Shown: positions 7,776 through 12,981 of the stretch, one piece after another | Position numbering within the stretch: position 1 is the first letter of the stretch | Layout: the number at the start of each line of letters is the position of its first letter | Assembly (NCBI GenBank): GCA_030044475.1 | Contig: JASHVP010000105.1 | Coordinates: 1-16,135 of the forward strand | Direction of reading: 5' to 3' | Length of the DNA: 16,135 nt | From: Thermoplasmata archaeon | GTDB taxonomy: Archaea; Thermoplasmatota; Thermoplasmata; Lutacidiplasmatales; UBA184 | Made by a program: the position numbers and the translations under genes | Notes under the pieces: generated by a model | Database searches by the model: none | Told to the model about the DNA's origin: nothing | The model's input: the letters and a program-made list of their open reading frames with translations, nothing else

Positions 7776-7994
7776 CTAGAGGATGCCGAGCAGCAGGATG
7801 ATGCCCAGGACGAACCCGATGATCCAGAGCGTCTCGGGGATGACGAAGAAGAACAGGACCTGACCGAACTTCTCGGGCTTCTCGGCGATGATCCCCATTC
7901 CCGCGGCGCCGATCCCCGACTGGGCCATGCCCGTGCCGATGAGGCCCCCGGCGATGCAGATGGCGGCGGCGAGGGACGCGTACACGTCGGTCAT
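7776..7994 (-). CDS. atpK: A-type ATP synthase rotor ring subunit K (c-subunit)
   Basis: Proteolipid that forms the ion-carrying rotor ring. It has 72 residues and a single two-helix hairpin, the short 8-kDa form. Helix 1 is Gly/Ala-rich (AAAICIAGGLIGTGMAQSGIG), followed by a polar loop (AEKPEKFG) and helix 2 (VLFFFVIPETLWIIGFVLGI, about residues 46-65). Glu54 in PET is the expected ion-binding carboxylate; Gln25 in helix 1 and Thr55 could be accessory ligands, but ion choice (proton or sodium) cannot be decided from this. The start MTDVYASLAAAI at 7994 is chosen over the in-frame ATG at 8066 because that extension is not family-like and would run across the TATA box. It is the first gene of the K-E-C unit. 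Confidence 0.95.
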   Translation of the reverse strand: MTDVYASLAAAICIAGGLIGTGMAQSGIGAAGMGIIAEKPEKFGQVLFFFVIPETLWIIGFVLGIILLLGIL

Positions 7995-8027
7995 GTCGAG
8001 GACTCGGGCGGGCCGAGAAAGGTCGGG

Positions 8028-8034
8028 TATATAA
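8028..8034 (-). promoter_or_regulatory. TATA box of the atpK-atpE-atpC unit
   Basis: On the minus strand the sequence reads GGTTATATACCC, a near-ideal archaeal box A and a striking AT island in very GC-rich DNA. It is centred 37 bases upstream of the atpK ATG, so transcription would start about 12 bases before it (near 8006). No Shine-Dalgarno is visible in that short leader. Confidence 0.8.
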
Positions 8035-8040
8035 CCGCCA

Positions 8041-8062
8041 CCGGCGGCGATTTCACCGCCGG
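8041..8062. repeat. Perfect inverted repeat next to the atpK TATA box
   Basis: CCGGCGG (8041-8047) and CCGCCGG (8056-8062) form a 7-bp perfect dyad around an 8-base AT-richer spacer (CGATTTCA). It lies 6 bases upstream of the TATA box on the minus strand and 44 bases after the VKOR stop. It could be an operator next to the BRE region, or an RNA hairpin ending the upstream transcript; no T-run follows it closely. Confidence 0.5.
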
Positions 8063-8105
8063 CCACCGAGAGGAAACCGGCCCCCGGGCCCGACGGCCGG
8101 AGGGC

Positions 8106-8594
8106 CTACCCGGAGGCGCCCGAGGACGTCACGGGCGGGGGCGTCGCCGGCTTCTGGTCCCGTCGCCGAAGCTTCCGCAGGAGGACGAGCGACCCGACCC
8201 AGCAGAGCCAGCCGAACCCGTACGCCGTCAGGCACACCGGGCAGAGCCCGTGGATCTGGACGAGCTCGACGTAGAGGAAGTAGGCGGTCAGGGCGACCCC
8301 CGCGGTCGTGAGGGCAACGAGACCGTAGGTGTATCGCCGGTCCCGGGCGTGGACCTCGGCCAGCCCGGCGACCGCGAGGATCGCCACGAAGCCGAGGATC
8401 CCCCAGAGGTAGTCGGGGACGCCCAGGGTCGTCGTCTTCCCGCTCTCATCGATCAGCGAGCAGGAGAAGAACGACCCCGCCGAGCAGATCTGGCGGAGCG
8501 CCGCGTCGAAGTACTCGGCGGCCGCGAACAGCGAGGTGATGAGGCCGAACGCGGCGGAGAGGTAGACGACGGACCTCCAGTTCCGCGTGCGCAT
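8106..8594 (-). CDS. VKOR-family quinone-linked disulfide oxidase
   Basis: Integral membrane protein that passes electrons from thiols of a DsbA-like partner to quinone, so generating disulfides for exported proteins. It has 162 residues with four or five membrane segments. It carries both VKOR cysteine pairs with the family spacing: loop Cys37 and Cys45 (ICSAGSFFSC, 8 apart, as Cys43/Cys51 in the human enzyme), Ser51 at the conserved serine position, and the CPVC redox site at 118-121 at the edge of a membrane helix. A basic cytoplasmic tail follows (LLRKLRRRDQK). The gene follows the DUF929 thioredoxin-fold gene after 20 bases, an obvious functional pair. An archaeal vitamin K cycle is not implied. 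Confidence 0.92.
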   Translation of the reverse strand: MRTRNWRSVVYLSAAFGLITSLFAAAEYFDAALRQICSAGSFFSCSLIDESGKTTTLGVPDYLWGILGFVAILAVAGLAEVHARDRRYTYGLVALTTAGVALTAYFLYVELVQIHGLCPVCLTAYGFGWLCWVGSLVLLRKLRRRDQKPATPPPVTSSGASG

Positions 8595-8614
8595 CGCGAC
8601 CTATCGTGGCGTCG

Positions 8615-9787
8615 TCACAGCTGGTCGTAATACGACGTGACCGTCGACGTAAGGCCCGACGACCACGCGTACTCGCTCGAGAGCGTCCCGATGGGTACCC
8701 CCGTGGCCTTGGCGATGTAGGCGATCATCCAGTACGCCTGGGTGTCCACGACGTCCCACGCCGAACCCGACTCGGCGATCACCTGACCCGCGACGGTCCC
8801 GGTGCCGTTCTGGTCCTGCGAGTAGGAGTAGTCCGACAGGTCCGCCGGGTCGTTGAGGCTGCTCCCCCCGTGGATGTACTGCCCGTTGATCACGACGAAG
8901 GGGATCGCGCCGCCGGAGTACGCCGTGACGTACGCCTGTTGGTAGCAGTCGGTCGTCCCCGGGAACGTCCCATCGACGCCGCCGTTGTACTCGTCCACGA
9001 TGAACGTGATCGAGTTCGAGCTGACTCCCGCATTGGCGAGGTTGACCTCCGGGGTCTGGGCGTAGACGTCGGTCGGACTCGAATACTGATACACTTGCCC
9101 GGACACCGAACCGAAGGCCCGTAACGCCTTCCAGATCGACCAGCTGCTCGCCGAGCAGTACGGGCACCACGTCGCTCCGTAGAAGAAGACGACGACCTTC
9201 CCGTCCTCGTGCCACGGGGTGATCGAGCCGCTGTACGACCACCCGGGGCCCGAGCCGGCGGGCCCGAGGGCGGCCGCGGGCGGGAGGTACGGGCATCCGA
9301 AGACCAGCGCCCCGACGAGGCCGATCATCCCCGCCCAGATCAGTCCGAGCACGACCCCGCCGATGAGCGTGGAGCGGTAGATCGGGGTCCAGCGACGGTT
9401 CGTCCGGAGCAGGAGATAGATGAGGAGGACGGCGGCGACGGCGAGCGCGATCAGCAGGTACGGGATCGCCGGAACGAGGATGCCGACCGGAGACGGGGCG
9501 CCGTAGGCGATTCCGCCCCAGACGCCCACGAGGGGGACGAGCAGGTACAGGAATCGGATCACCGTCCATCGTCGCTCGGCGTCGGGATTCCGTCGCTTCG
9601 GGGGCGCGAGCGGCGCCGGGCCCTGGCGGTCCTGCCGCGACCGCTGCCGATGGTAGAGGGCCCGGAGCGCCCGTCCGGGCTCCCGCACGGACGCGTCGGG
9701 GTGGAACCCGACCTTCGGGTCGTCGGCAATCTCGTCCCAGTCCCAGCCCTTGGAACGGAGGTCGGCGACTCGGTCCCAGTCCACCAT
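8615..9787 (-). CDS. Membrane-anchored DUF929 thioredoxin-fold protein (CPYC)
   Basis: 390 residues. Residues 1-70 are a charged cytoplasmic region beginning VDWDRVADLRSKGWDWDEIA, perhaps a small helix-turn-helix-like domain. Three membrane segments follow (about 74-96, 101-127 and 139-164), which would place residues 165-390 outside the cell. That part matches the archaeal DUF929 family as I know it: VVVFFYGATWCPYCSASSW with CPYC at 208-211, then the family-like SSPTDVYAQTPEV, and a cis-proline motif GAIPFVVINGQY (Pro296). The outer domain is rich in Ser, Thr, Tyr and Asn, as in exported archaeal proteins. With the adjacent VKOR gene it is the likely DsbA-like donor of disulfides; that function is inference. 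It is first in the two-gene minus-strand unit, divergent from rnz. Confidence 0.88.
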   Translation of the reverse strand: MVDWDRVADLRSKGWDWDEIADDPKVGFHPDASVREPGRALRALYHRQRSRQDRQGPAPLAPPKRRNPDAERRWTVIRFLYLLVPLVGVWGGIAYGAPSPVGILVPAIPYLLIALAVAAVLLIYLLLRTNRRWTPIYRSTLIGGVVLGLIWAGMIGLVGALVFGCPYLPPAAALGPAGSGPGWSYSGSITPWHEDGKVVVFFYGATWCPYCSASSWSIWKALRAFGSVSGQVYQYSSPTDVYAQTPEVNLANAGVSSNSITFIVDEYNGGVDGTFPGTTDCYQQAYVTAYSGGAIPFVVINGQYIHGGSSLNDPADLSDYSYSQDQNGTGTVAGQVIAESGSAWDVVDTQAYWMIAYIAKATGVPIGTLSSEYAWSSGLTSTVTSYYDQL

Positions 9788-9807
9788 CGTCCGTCGAACG
9801 GGATGCT

Positions 9808-9820
9808 CCTTTTCCTCTTT
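9808..9820 (-). promoter_or_regulatory. Possible weak promoter element of the DUF929-VKOR unit
   Basis: The only AT-richer stretch in the 137-base divergent gap (9788-9924). On the minus strand it is a purine run (AAAGAGGAAAAGG) centred about 27 bases before the ATG, the position expected for a leaderless transcript. It is not a good TATA match. On the other side, TCATGTAG (9894-9901) at a similar distance before rnz is equally weak. Confidence 0.25.
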
Positions 9821-9924
9821 GCCCTCGAGGTCGGACGGCCGTTCCCGCGGGTTCCGGGCCGAACCGGCGCACGACCTCGCCCGCCCGATTCGGTCATGTA
9901 GCGCGGCCGGGCTGACGGCCCGCG

Positions 9925-10827
9925 ATGCGCCTCACGTTCCTGGGGACGGCGGGGTCGTGGCCGACCAAGGACCGGTCCGCCTCCGCGATCGCCCTCGACC
10001 TCGACCGCGAGCTGCTGCTGCTCGACTGCGGGGAGGGCACCCAGCGGCAGTTCTTCCGGTCGAGCGCCTCGTTCATGCGCGTCCGTCGGATCTTCCTGAC
10101 GCACTTCCATGGCGACCACTTCCTCGGCCTCCCCGGGCTCATCCAGTCGATGAGCCTGAACCACCGGGCGGAGCCGCTCGACATCTACGGCCCGCCCGAT
10201 GCGGAGGAGATGGTCGGTCGCGCGCTCGCGATGGGCTACTTCCGTCTCCGGTTTCCGGTCAGCGTCCACGCCCTCGCTCCGGGGGCGACGGTCGAACTGG
10301 ACGGCTACTCCGTGCGAACGGCCGCCGCGGTCCACCCGGTTCCCGCCCTCGCCTACCGCGTGGAGGAGGGTCCGAAGCGGGGTCGGTTCGACGGGGCGCG
10401 GGCCCGCTCCCTCGGGATCCGGGGGCCCGACTTCGCCCGACTGGAGGCCGGCGAGTCGGTCCGGGTCGGCGACCGGGTCGTCCGGCCCGAGGACGTCATG
10501 GGAGCGCCACGGCCCGGCCGTTCGGTCGTGTACACGGGGGACACCGCCCCGTCCGACGACATCCGCAAGCTCGCGGCCCGAGCGACCGTCCTGATCCACG
10601 AGGCGACCGCCGGCCAGGAGATCGAGTCGGACGCGAACGTGTGGGGCCACTCGTCGGCCCGCCAGGCCGCCGAGTGCGCCCGCGTCGCCGAGGTCGGCGC
10701 CCTCCTCCTCACCCACTTCTCGTCGCGGTACAAGGAGCTCGAACCCCTCGAGAGCGAGGCCCGGATCGTCTTCCCCGGCTCGCTCGCGGCGCGCGACCTC
10801 CTGGAGCATCCGATCCTCCAGCCATGA
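9925..10827 (+). CDS. rnz: Ribonuclease Z (tRNA 3'-processing endonuclease)
   Basis: Metallo-beta-lactamase-fold nuclease that removes 3' trailers from tRNA precursors. It has 300 residues, the usual length of the short RNase Z form. Evidence in order: N-terminal FLGTAGSWPTKDRSASA, a form of the PTKxR signature; DCGEGTQRQ at 34-42; the metal-binding motif THFHGDH with His60, His62, Asp64 and His65; further ligands His137, Asp206 in YTGDTAP, and His264 in LTHFSSRY; and GHSS at 241-244. All expected zinc ligands are present, so it should be active. The ATG at 9925 starts directly at the family N-terminus. The stop overlaps the hutI start as ATGA. Confidence 0.96.
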   Translation: MRLTFLGTAGSWPTKDRSASAIALDLDRELLLLDCGEGTQRQFFRSSASFMRVRRIFLTHFHGDHFLGLPGLIQSMSLNHRAEPLDIYGPPDAEEMVGRALAMGYFRLRFPVSVHALAPGATVELDGYSVRTAAAVHPVPALAYRVEEGPKRGRFDGARARSLGIRGPDFARLEAGESVRVGDRVVRPEDVMGAPRPGRSVVYTGDTAPSDDIRKLAARATVLIHEATAGQEIESDANVWGHSSARQAAECARVAEVGALLLTHFSSRYKELEPLESEARIVFPGSLAARDLLEHPILQP

Positions 10828-12074
10828 TCCGGGCCGATCTCGTCGTTCGGGGCCTCGCCGAGGCGGCGACCCTCGCCGACGGGCCGGTCCCCCGGGTCGG
10901 GGCGGCCATGGAGGAGCTCGGCCGGGTCTCCGACGCGGCGGTCGTGGCGGACCGGGGGACGGTCGTCTGGGTCGGACCCGAGCGGCGGCTCGGCCGCGAG
11001 GTCCGACTCCGCCGGGGCGGCCGAACGTTCGACGGCCGGGGCGGGACCCTCGTCCCGGGGTTCGTCGACGCCCACACCCACGCCCTCTTCGCCGGCGACC
11101 GCGCCTTCGAGCTGCCGCTCAAGCTTCGGGGGGCCACCTACCCTGAGATCGCCCGCCGGGGAGGGGGGCTCTACGCGACGGTCCGCGCGACGCGGGCCGC
11201 CTCGGACGCGGAGTTGCTCCGGGCGGCGAGCGAGCGGGTCCTCGGCATGCTGCGAAGCGGGACGACGTCGGTCGAGGTGAAATCCGGGTACGCGCTGACC
11301 CACGCCGGGGAGTTGCGACTCCTGCGCCTGCTCCCCCGGCTCGGCCGGCGGACCGGTCTCCCGATCGTCCCGACCTACCTCGGCGCCCACGCCGTCGCCC
11401 CCGAGCACCGCCGGCATCCCGAGGAGTACGTGGACGAGATCGTGCGGCGCACGGTGCCGGCCGTCGCCGCCGGCCGGCTCGCCCGCTTCTGCGACGTCTT
11501 CTGCGAGCCCGGGTTCTTCTCGGTCCCCCAGTCGGAGCGGATCCTCCGGGCGGCGGCGGCCGTCGGCCTCGGGCTCAAGATCCACGCGGACGAGTTCGTC
11601 CTCTCCGGCGGCGCCCGCCTCGCGGCGCGCCTGCGCACCCGGTCGGCCGAGCACCTCCTCGCGAGCGCGGCGGCCGACCGCGCGCGGCTCGCGTCGGCGG
11701 GCGTCACGGCGGTCCTCCTCCCGGCGACCGCCTTTTGCTCGGCCGGGACCCGCCCGCCGGGGCGCGAGATGGTCGACGCGGGCGTTCCGGTCGCCCTCGG
11801 CACCGACTGCTCCCCGGCCAGCTGGGTCGAGTCGATGCCGCTCGTCCTGGCGCACGCCGTCCACGCCGGCCGGATGACGCCGGCCGAGGCGCTCACGGCC
11901 GCGACGGTCAACGCCGCGCACGCCAGCGGGCTCCCCGACCGGGGTGCGGTGGCCGTGGGCCGTCCGGCGGACTTCTCGGTGTTCCCGCTCCCGGGGGCCG
12001 ACCGGCTCGGGTACCGCTTCGACGCCCGACCGACGCTCGTTTTCCGTCAGGGAAAATCGGTTTCTCTCTCGTAA
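10824..12074 (+). CDS. hutI: Imidazolonepropionase (histidine degradation)
   Basis: Amidohydrolase that hydrolyses 4-imidazolone-5-propanoate to N-formimidoyl-L-glutamate, the third step of histidine breakdown. It has 416 residues. Metal and substrate motifs are complete: DAHTHALFAG (His84, His86), VEVKSGYALT (151-159), GAHA with His189, IHADEF (His254, Glu257), SAEHL with His277, and LGTDCSP with Asp328. These motifs together distinguish HutI from other amidohydrolases. The ATG at 10824 shares bases with the rnz stop; the frame is open further upstream only as a shadow of rnz. No hutH, hutU or glutamate formimidoyltransferase gene is in the window, so the rest of the pathway must be elsewhere. 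Confidence 0.95.
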   Translation: MIRADLVVRGLAEAATLADGPVPRVGAAMEELGRVSDAAVVADRGTVVWVGPERRLGREVRLRRGGRTFDGRGGTLVPGFVDAHTHALFAGDRAFELPLKLRGATYPEIARRGGGLYATVRATRAASDAELLRAASERVLGMLRSGTTSVEVKSGYALTHAGELRLLRLLPRLGRRTGLPIVPTYLGAHAVAPEHRRHPEEYVDEIVRRTVPAVAAGRLARFCDVFCEPGFFSVPQSERILRAAAAVGLGLKIHADEFVLSGGARLAARLRTRSAEHLLASAAADRARLASAGVTAVLLPATAFCSAGTRPPGREMVDAGVPVALGTDCSPASWVESMPLVLAHAVHAGRMTPAEALTAATVNAAHASGLPDRGAVAVGRPADFSVFPLPGADRLGYRFDARPTLVFRQGKSVSLS

Positions 12075-12087
12075 CTCCGTCAGTACG

Positions 12088-12096
12088 TTCAAATAG
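12088..12096 (+). promoter_or_regulatory. TATA-like box of the 71-residue protein gene
   Basis: TTCAAATAG, an AT island in the 57-base gap after hutI, is centred about 40 bases before the ATG at 12132. Transcription would start near 12117, leaving a short leader that holds GAGGT (12119-12123), a plausible ribosome binding site. Confidence 0.6.
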
Positions 12097-12131
12097 AGGC
12101 GCCCTCCTTCTCGCCGGTCGAGGTCGCCAAC

Positions 12132-12347
12132 ATGGCGGAACGCGTAGGCAAGGAGCAGATCAAGCGAGAGAAGGGATACCTGTACTACCTCGGGAAGGAC
12201 GGGTACCTCTGGAAGACGCCGACGAAGCTGAACAAGTCGGGGAGGAAGGGCCGGGTCGGGACGGAGAAGGTCACCCGCCAGGACGGCTACATGTACTTCC
12301 TCGACAAGAAGGGCTTCATCTCCCGCGCCAAGATGAAGAACGCCTAG
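12132..12347 (+). CDS. Small basic protein with an internal repeat, unknown function
   Basis: 71 residues, very rich in Lys/Arg, Gly and Tyr, with no membrane segment or cysteine. Two halves repeat the same pattern: KGYLYYLGKDGYLWKTPTK (about 14-32) and DGYMYFLDKKGFISRAKMK (about 51-69), each an aromatic strand, a charged turn and a second aromatic strand, like paired beta hairpins. The composition suggests nucleic-acid or ribosome binding, but I do not recognise a characterised family; I have a general impression that similar short ORFs occur in other archaea. It has its own TATA-like box upstream and a strong hairpin terminator 18 bases after its stop, so it is probably an independently and perhaps highly transcribed gene. 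Confidence 0.85.
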   Translation: MAERVGKEQIKREKGYLYYLGKDGYLWKTPTKLNKSGRKGRVGTEKVTRQDGYMYFLDKKGFISRAKMKNA

Positions 12348-12365
12348 GTCGGCGACCACCACTTC

Positions 12366-12404
12366 CGGGAGGCCTTCGTCCGAGGGCCTCCCGCATTCCG
12401 TTTT
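12366..12404 (+). terminator. Hairpin terminator after the 71-residue protein gene
   Basis: Perfect 9-bp inverted repeat CGGGAGGCC (12366-12374) and GGCCTCCCG (12385-12393) around a 10-base loop, with TTTT at 12401-12404. It begins 18 bases after the stop. It resembles an intrinsic terminator, though the T-run is short and slightly distant. Confidence 0.65.
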
Positions 12405-12420
12405 GGCTCGAGGCACGAGT

Positions 12421-12428
12421 CCAAATAC
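12421..12428 (+). promoter_or_regulatory. TATA-like box of the zinc-ribbon gene
   Basis: CCAAATAC, an AT-rich octamer centred about 31 bases before the GTG at 12456. At this distance transcription would begin a few bases before the start codon, giving a nearly leaderless mRNA, as is common in archaea. Confidence 0.5.
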
Positions 12429-12455
12429 GCGACGCACGTTCGTCGCCCCCGTCCC

Positions 12456-12704
12456 GTGACGTGCCGGCGCGACCCGGGCGACCCGCGGCGCTGCGACGGT
12501 TGCGGCGCGTACCTCTGGGTCGCCGAGGAAGGCCTGTTCTGCGGCGAGTGCGGGGTCGTGATGCCGTGCTCGATGCGCGTGCTGCCGCCTCCGACCCCGT
12601 CCCCCCAGGGCGCCGGGGGCCCTCGATCGCTCGCGGGAGCGTCGTCGCCGCGGCGATCGGACCGCGCCCGACGACCGGGCGCTCGAAATGCGCAAGTCGA
12701 CTAG
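12456..12704 (+). CDS. Small zinc-ribbon protein, unknown function
   Basis: 82 residues from GTG at 12456. The first half holds a clear four-cysteine zinc ribbon: CDGCGAYLWVAEEGLFCGEC, with Cys pairs at about residues 13/16 and 29/32, plus two further cysteines (Cys3 and the one in VMPCSM). The second half is a Pro/Arg/Ser/Gly-rich tail with no recognisable fold. Coding bias fades there: only 3 of 43 codons end in A or T in the first part, about 10 of 38 in the tail, so the tail may be non-conserved or the result of a frameshift. Function unknown; such ribbons often bind nucleic acid or proteins. It has its own TATA-like box at 12421-12428. Confidence 0.6.
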   Translation: MTCRRDPGDPRRCDGCGAYLWVAEEGLFCGECGVVMPCSMRVLPPPTPSPQGAGGPRSLAGASSPRRSDRARRPGARNAQVD

Positions 12705-12729
12705 CGCAGGAACGGAAAGTGCGCTTCGC

Positions 12730-12748
12730 TCGACGCCGAAGGCGTCGA
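12730..12748. repeat. Perfect hairpin downstream of the zinc-ribbon gene
   Basis: TCGACGCC (12730-12737) and GGCGTCGA (12741-12748) form an 8-bp stem with a GAA loop, 25 bases after the stop at 12704. It may end or stabilise that transcript. It is followed by AAA rather than Ts on the plus strand, so it is not a classical terminator. Confidence 0.4.
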
Positions 12749-12773
12749 AAATCCGCGGGTCCGGCACATCACA

Positions 12774-12780
12774 CTTATAG
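12774..12780 (+). promoter_or_regulatory. TATA-like box upstream of the nrdJ leader
   Basis: CTTATAG within ACACTTATAGCAG, the best TATA-like element in the 277-base gap 12705-12981. Transcription would start near 12802, leaving a leader of about 180 bases before nrdJ. The element is nearly symmetrical, so a minus-strand promoter cannot be excluded, but no minus-strand gene is seen there. Confidence 0.5.
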
Positions 12781-12802
12781 CAGAACTCGCTACGCGCCCC
12801 GC

Positions 12803-12981
12803 GGAGGGTTCTCGTGGTGTCTTCGTCACCACCGAAACCGTCCCTCTTCGTCACTCCCCGCCGAGAAACGGGTGCGTCCCGGGGCCGTTTCACCGCCCTC
12901 TCGGGAGTGGATTAGGGGCCGACGGCATCGGTGCGTCGACGAGAGGGACCGACCGCGCCTTCCCTCCGGGAGTGAACCTCA
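12803..12981 (+). ncRNA. Candidate structured leader RNA of nrdJ
   Basis: Three successive perfect stems: GTGGTG/CACCAC (12814-12819, 12827-12832), GAAACGG/CCGTTTC (12865-12871, 12885-12891), and CCCTCTCG/CGAGAGGG (12896-12903, 12940-12947), the last enclosing a small CCGA/TCGG hairpin (12919-12922, 12928-12931). The ribosome binding site GGGAGTG (12968-12974) is an exact copy of GGGAGTG at 12903-12909, and CACTCCC (12852-12858) is complementary to both, so alternative folds could expose or hide the start. No cobalamin riboswitch consensus was recognised. A switch is inference, and short pairings arise easily in GC-rich DNA. Confidence 0.4.

Noticed and set aside
6637..7801. Plus-strand open frames opposite atpC and atpE
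   Set aside because: Highly charged shadow translations of recognised minus-strand genes.
7995..8066. Longer atpK start at 8066
   Set aside because: It would add 24 residues unlike any c-subunit and place the TATA box inside the coding region.
10353..12893. Long minus-strand open frame opposite rnz and hutI
   Set aside because: Antiparallel to two enzymes with complete catalytic motifs; translation is low-complexity.
12803..12981. Known RNA (tRNA, 5S rRNA, SRP RNA, cobalamin riboswitch) in the nrdJ leader
   Set aside because: No T-loop GTTCRA, SRP helix 8 or B12-box consensus could be found; only unassigned stems are seen.
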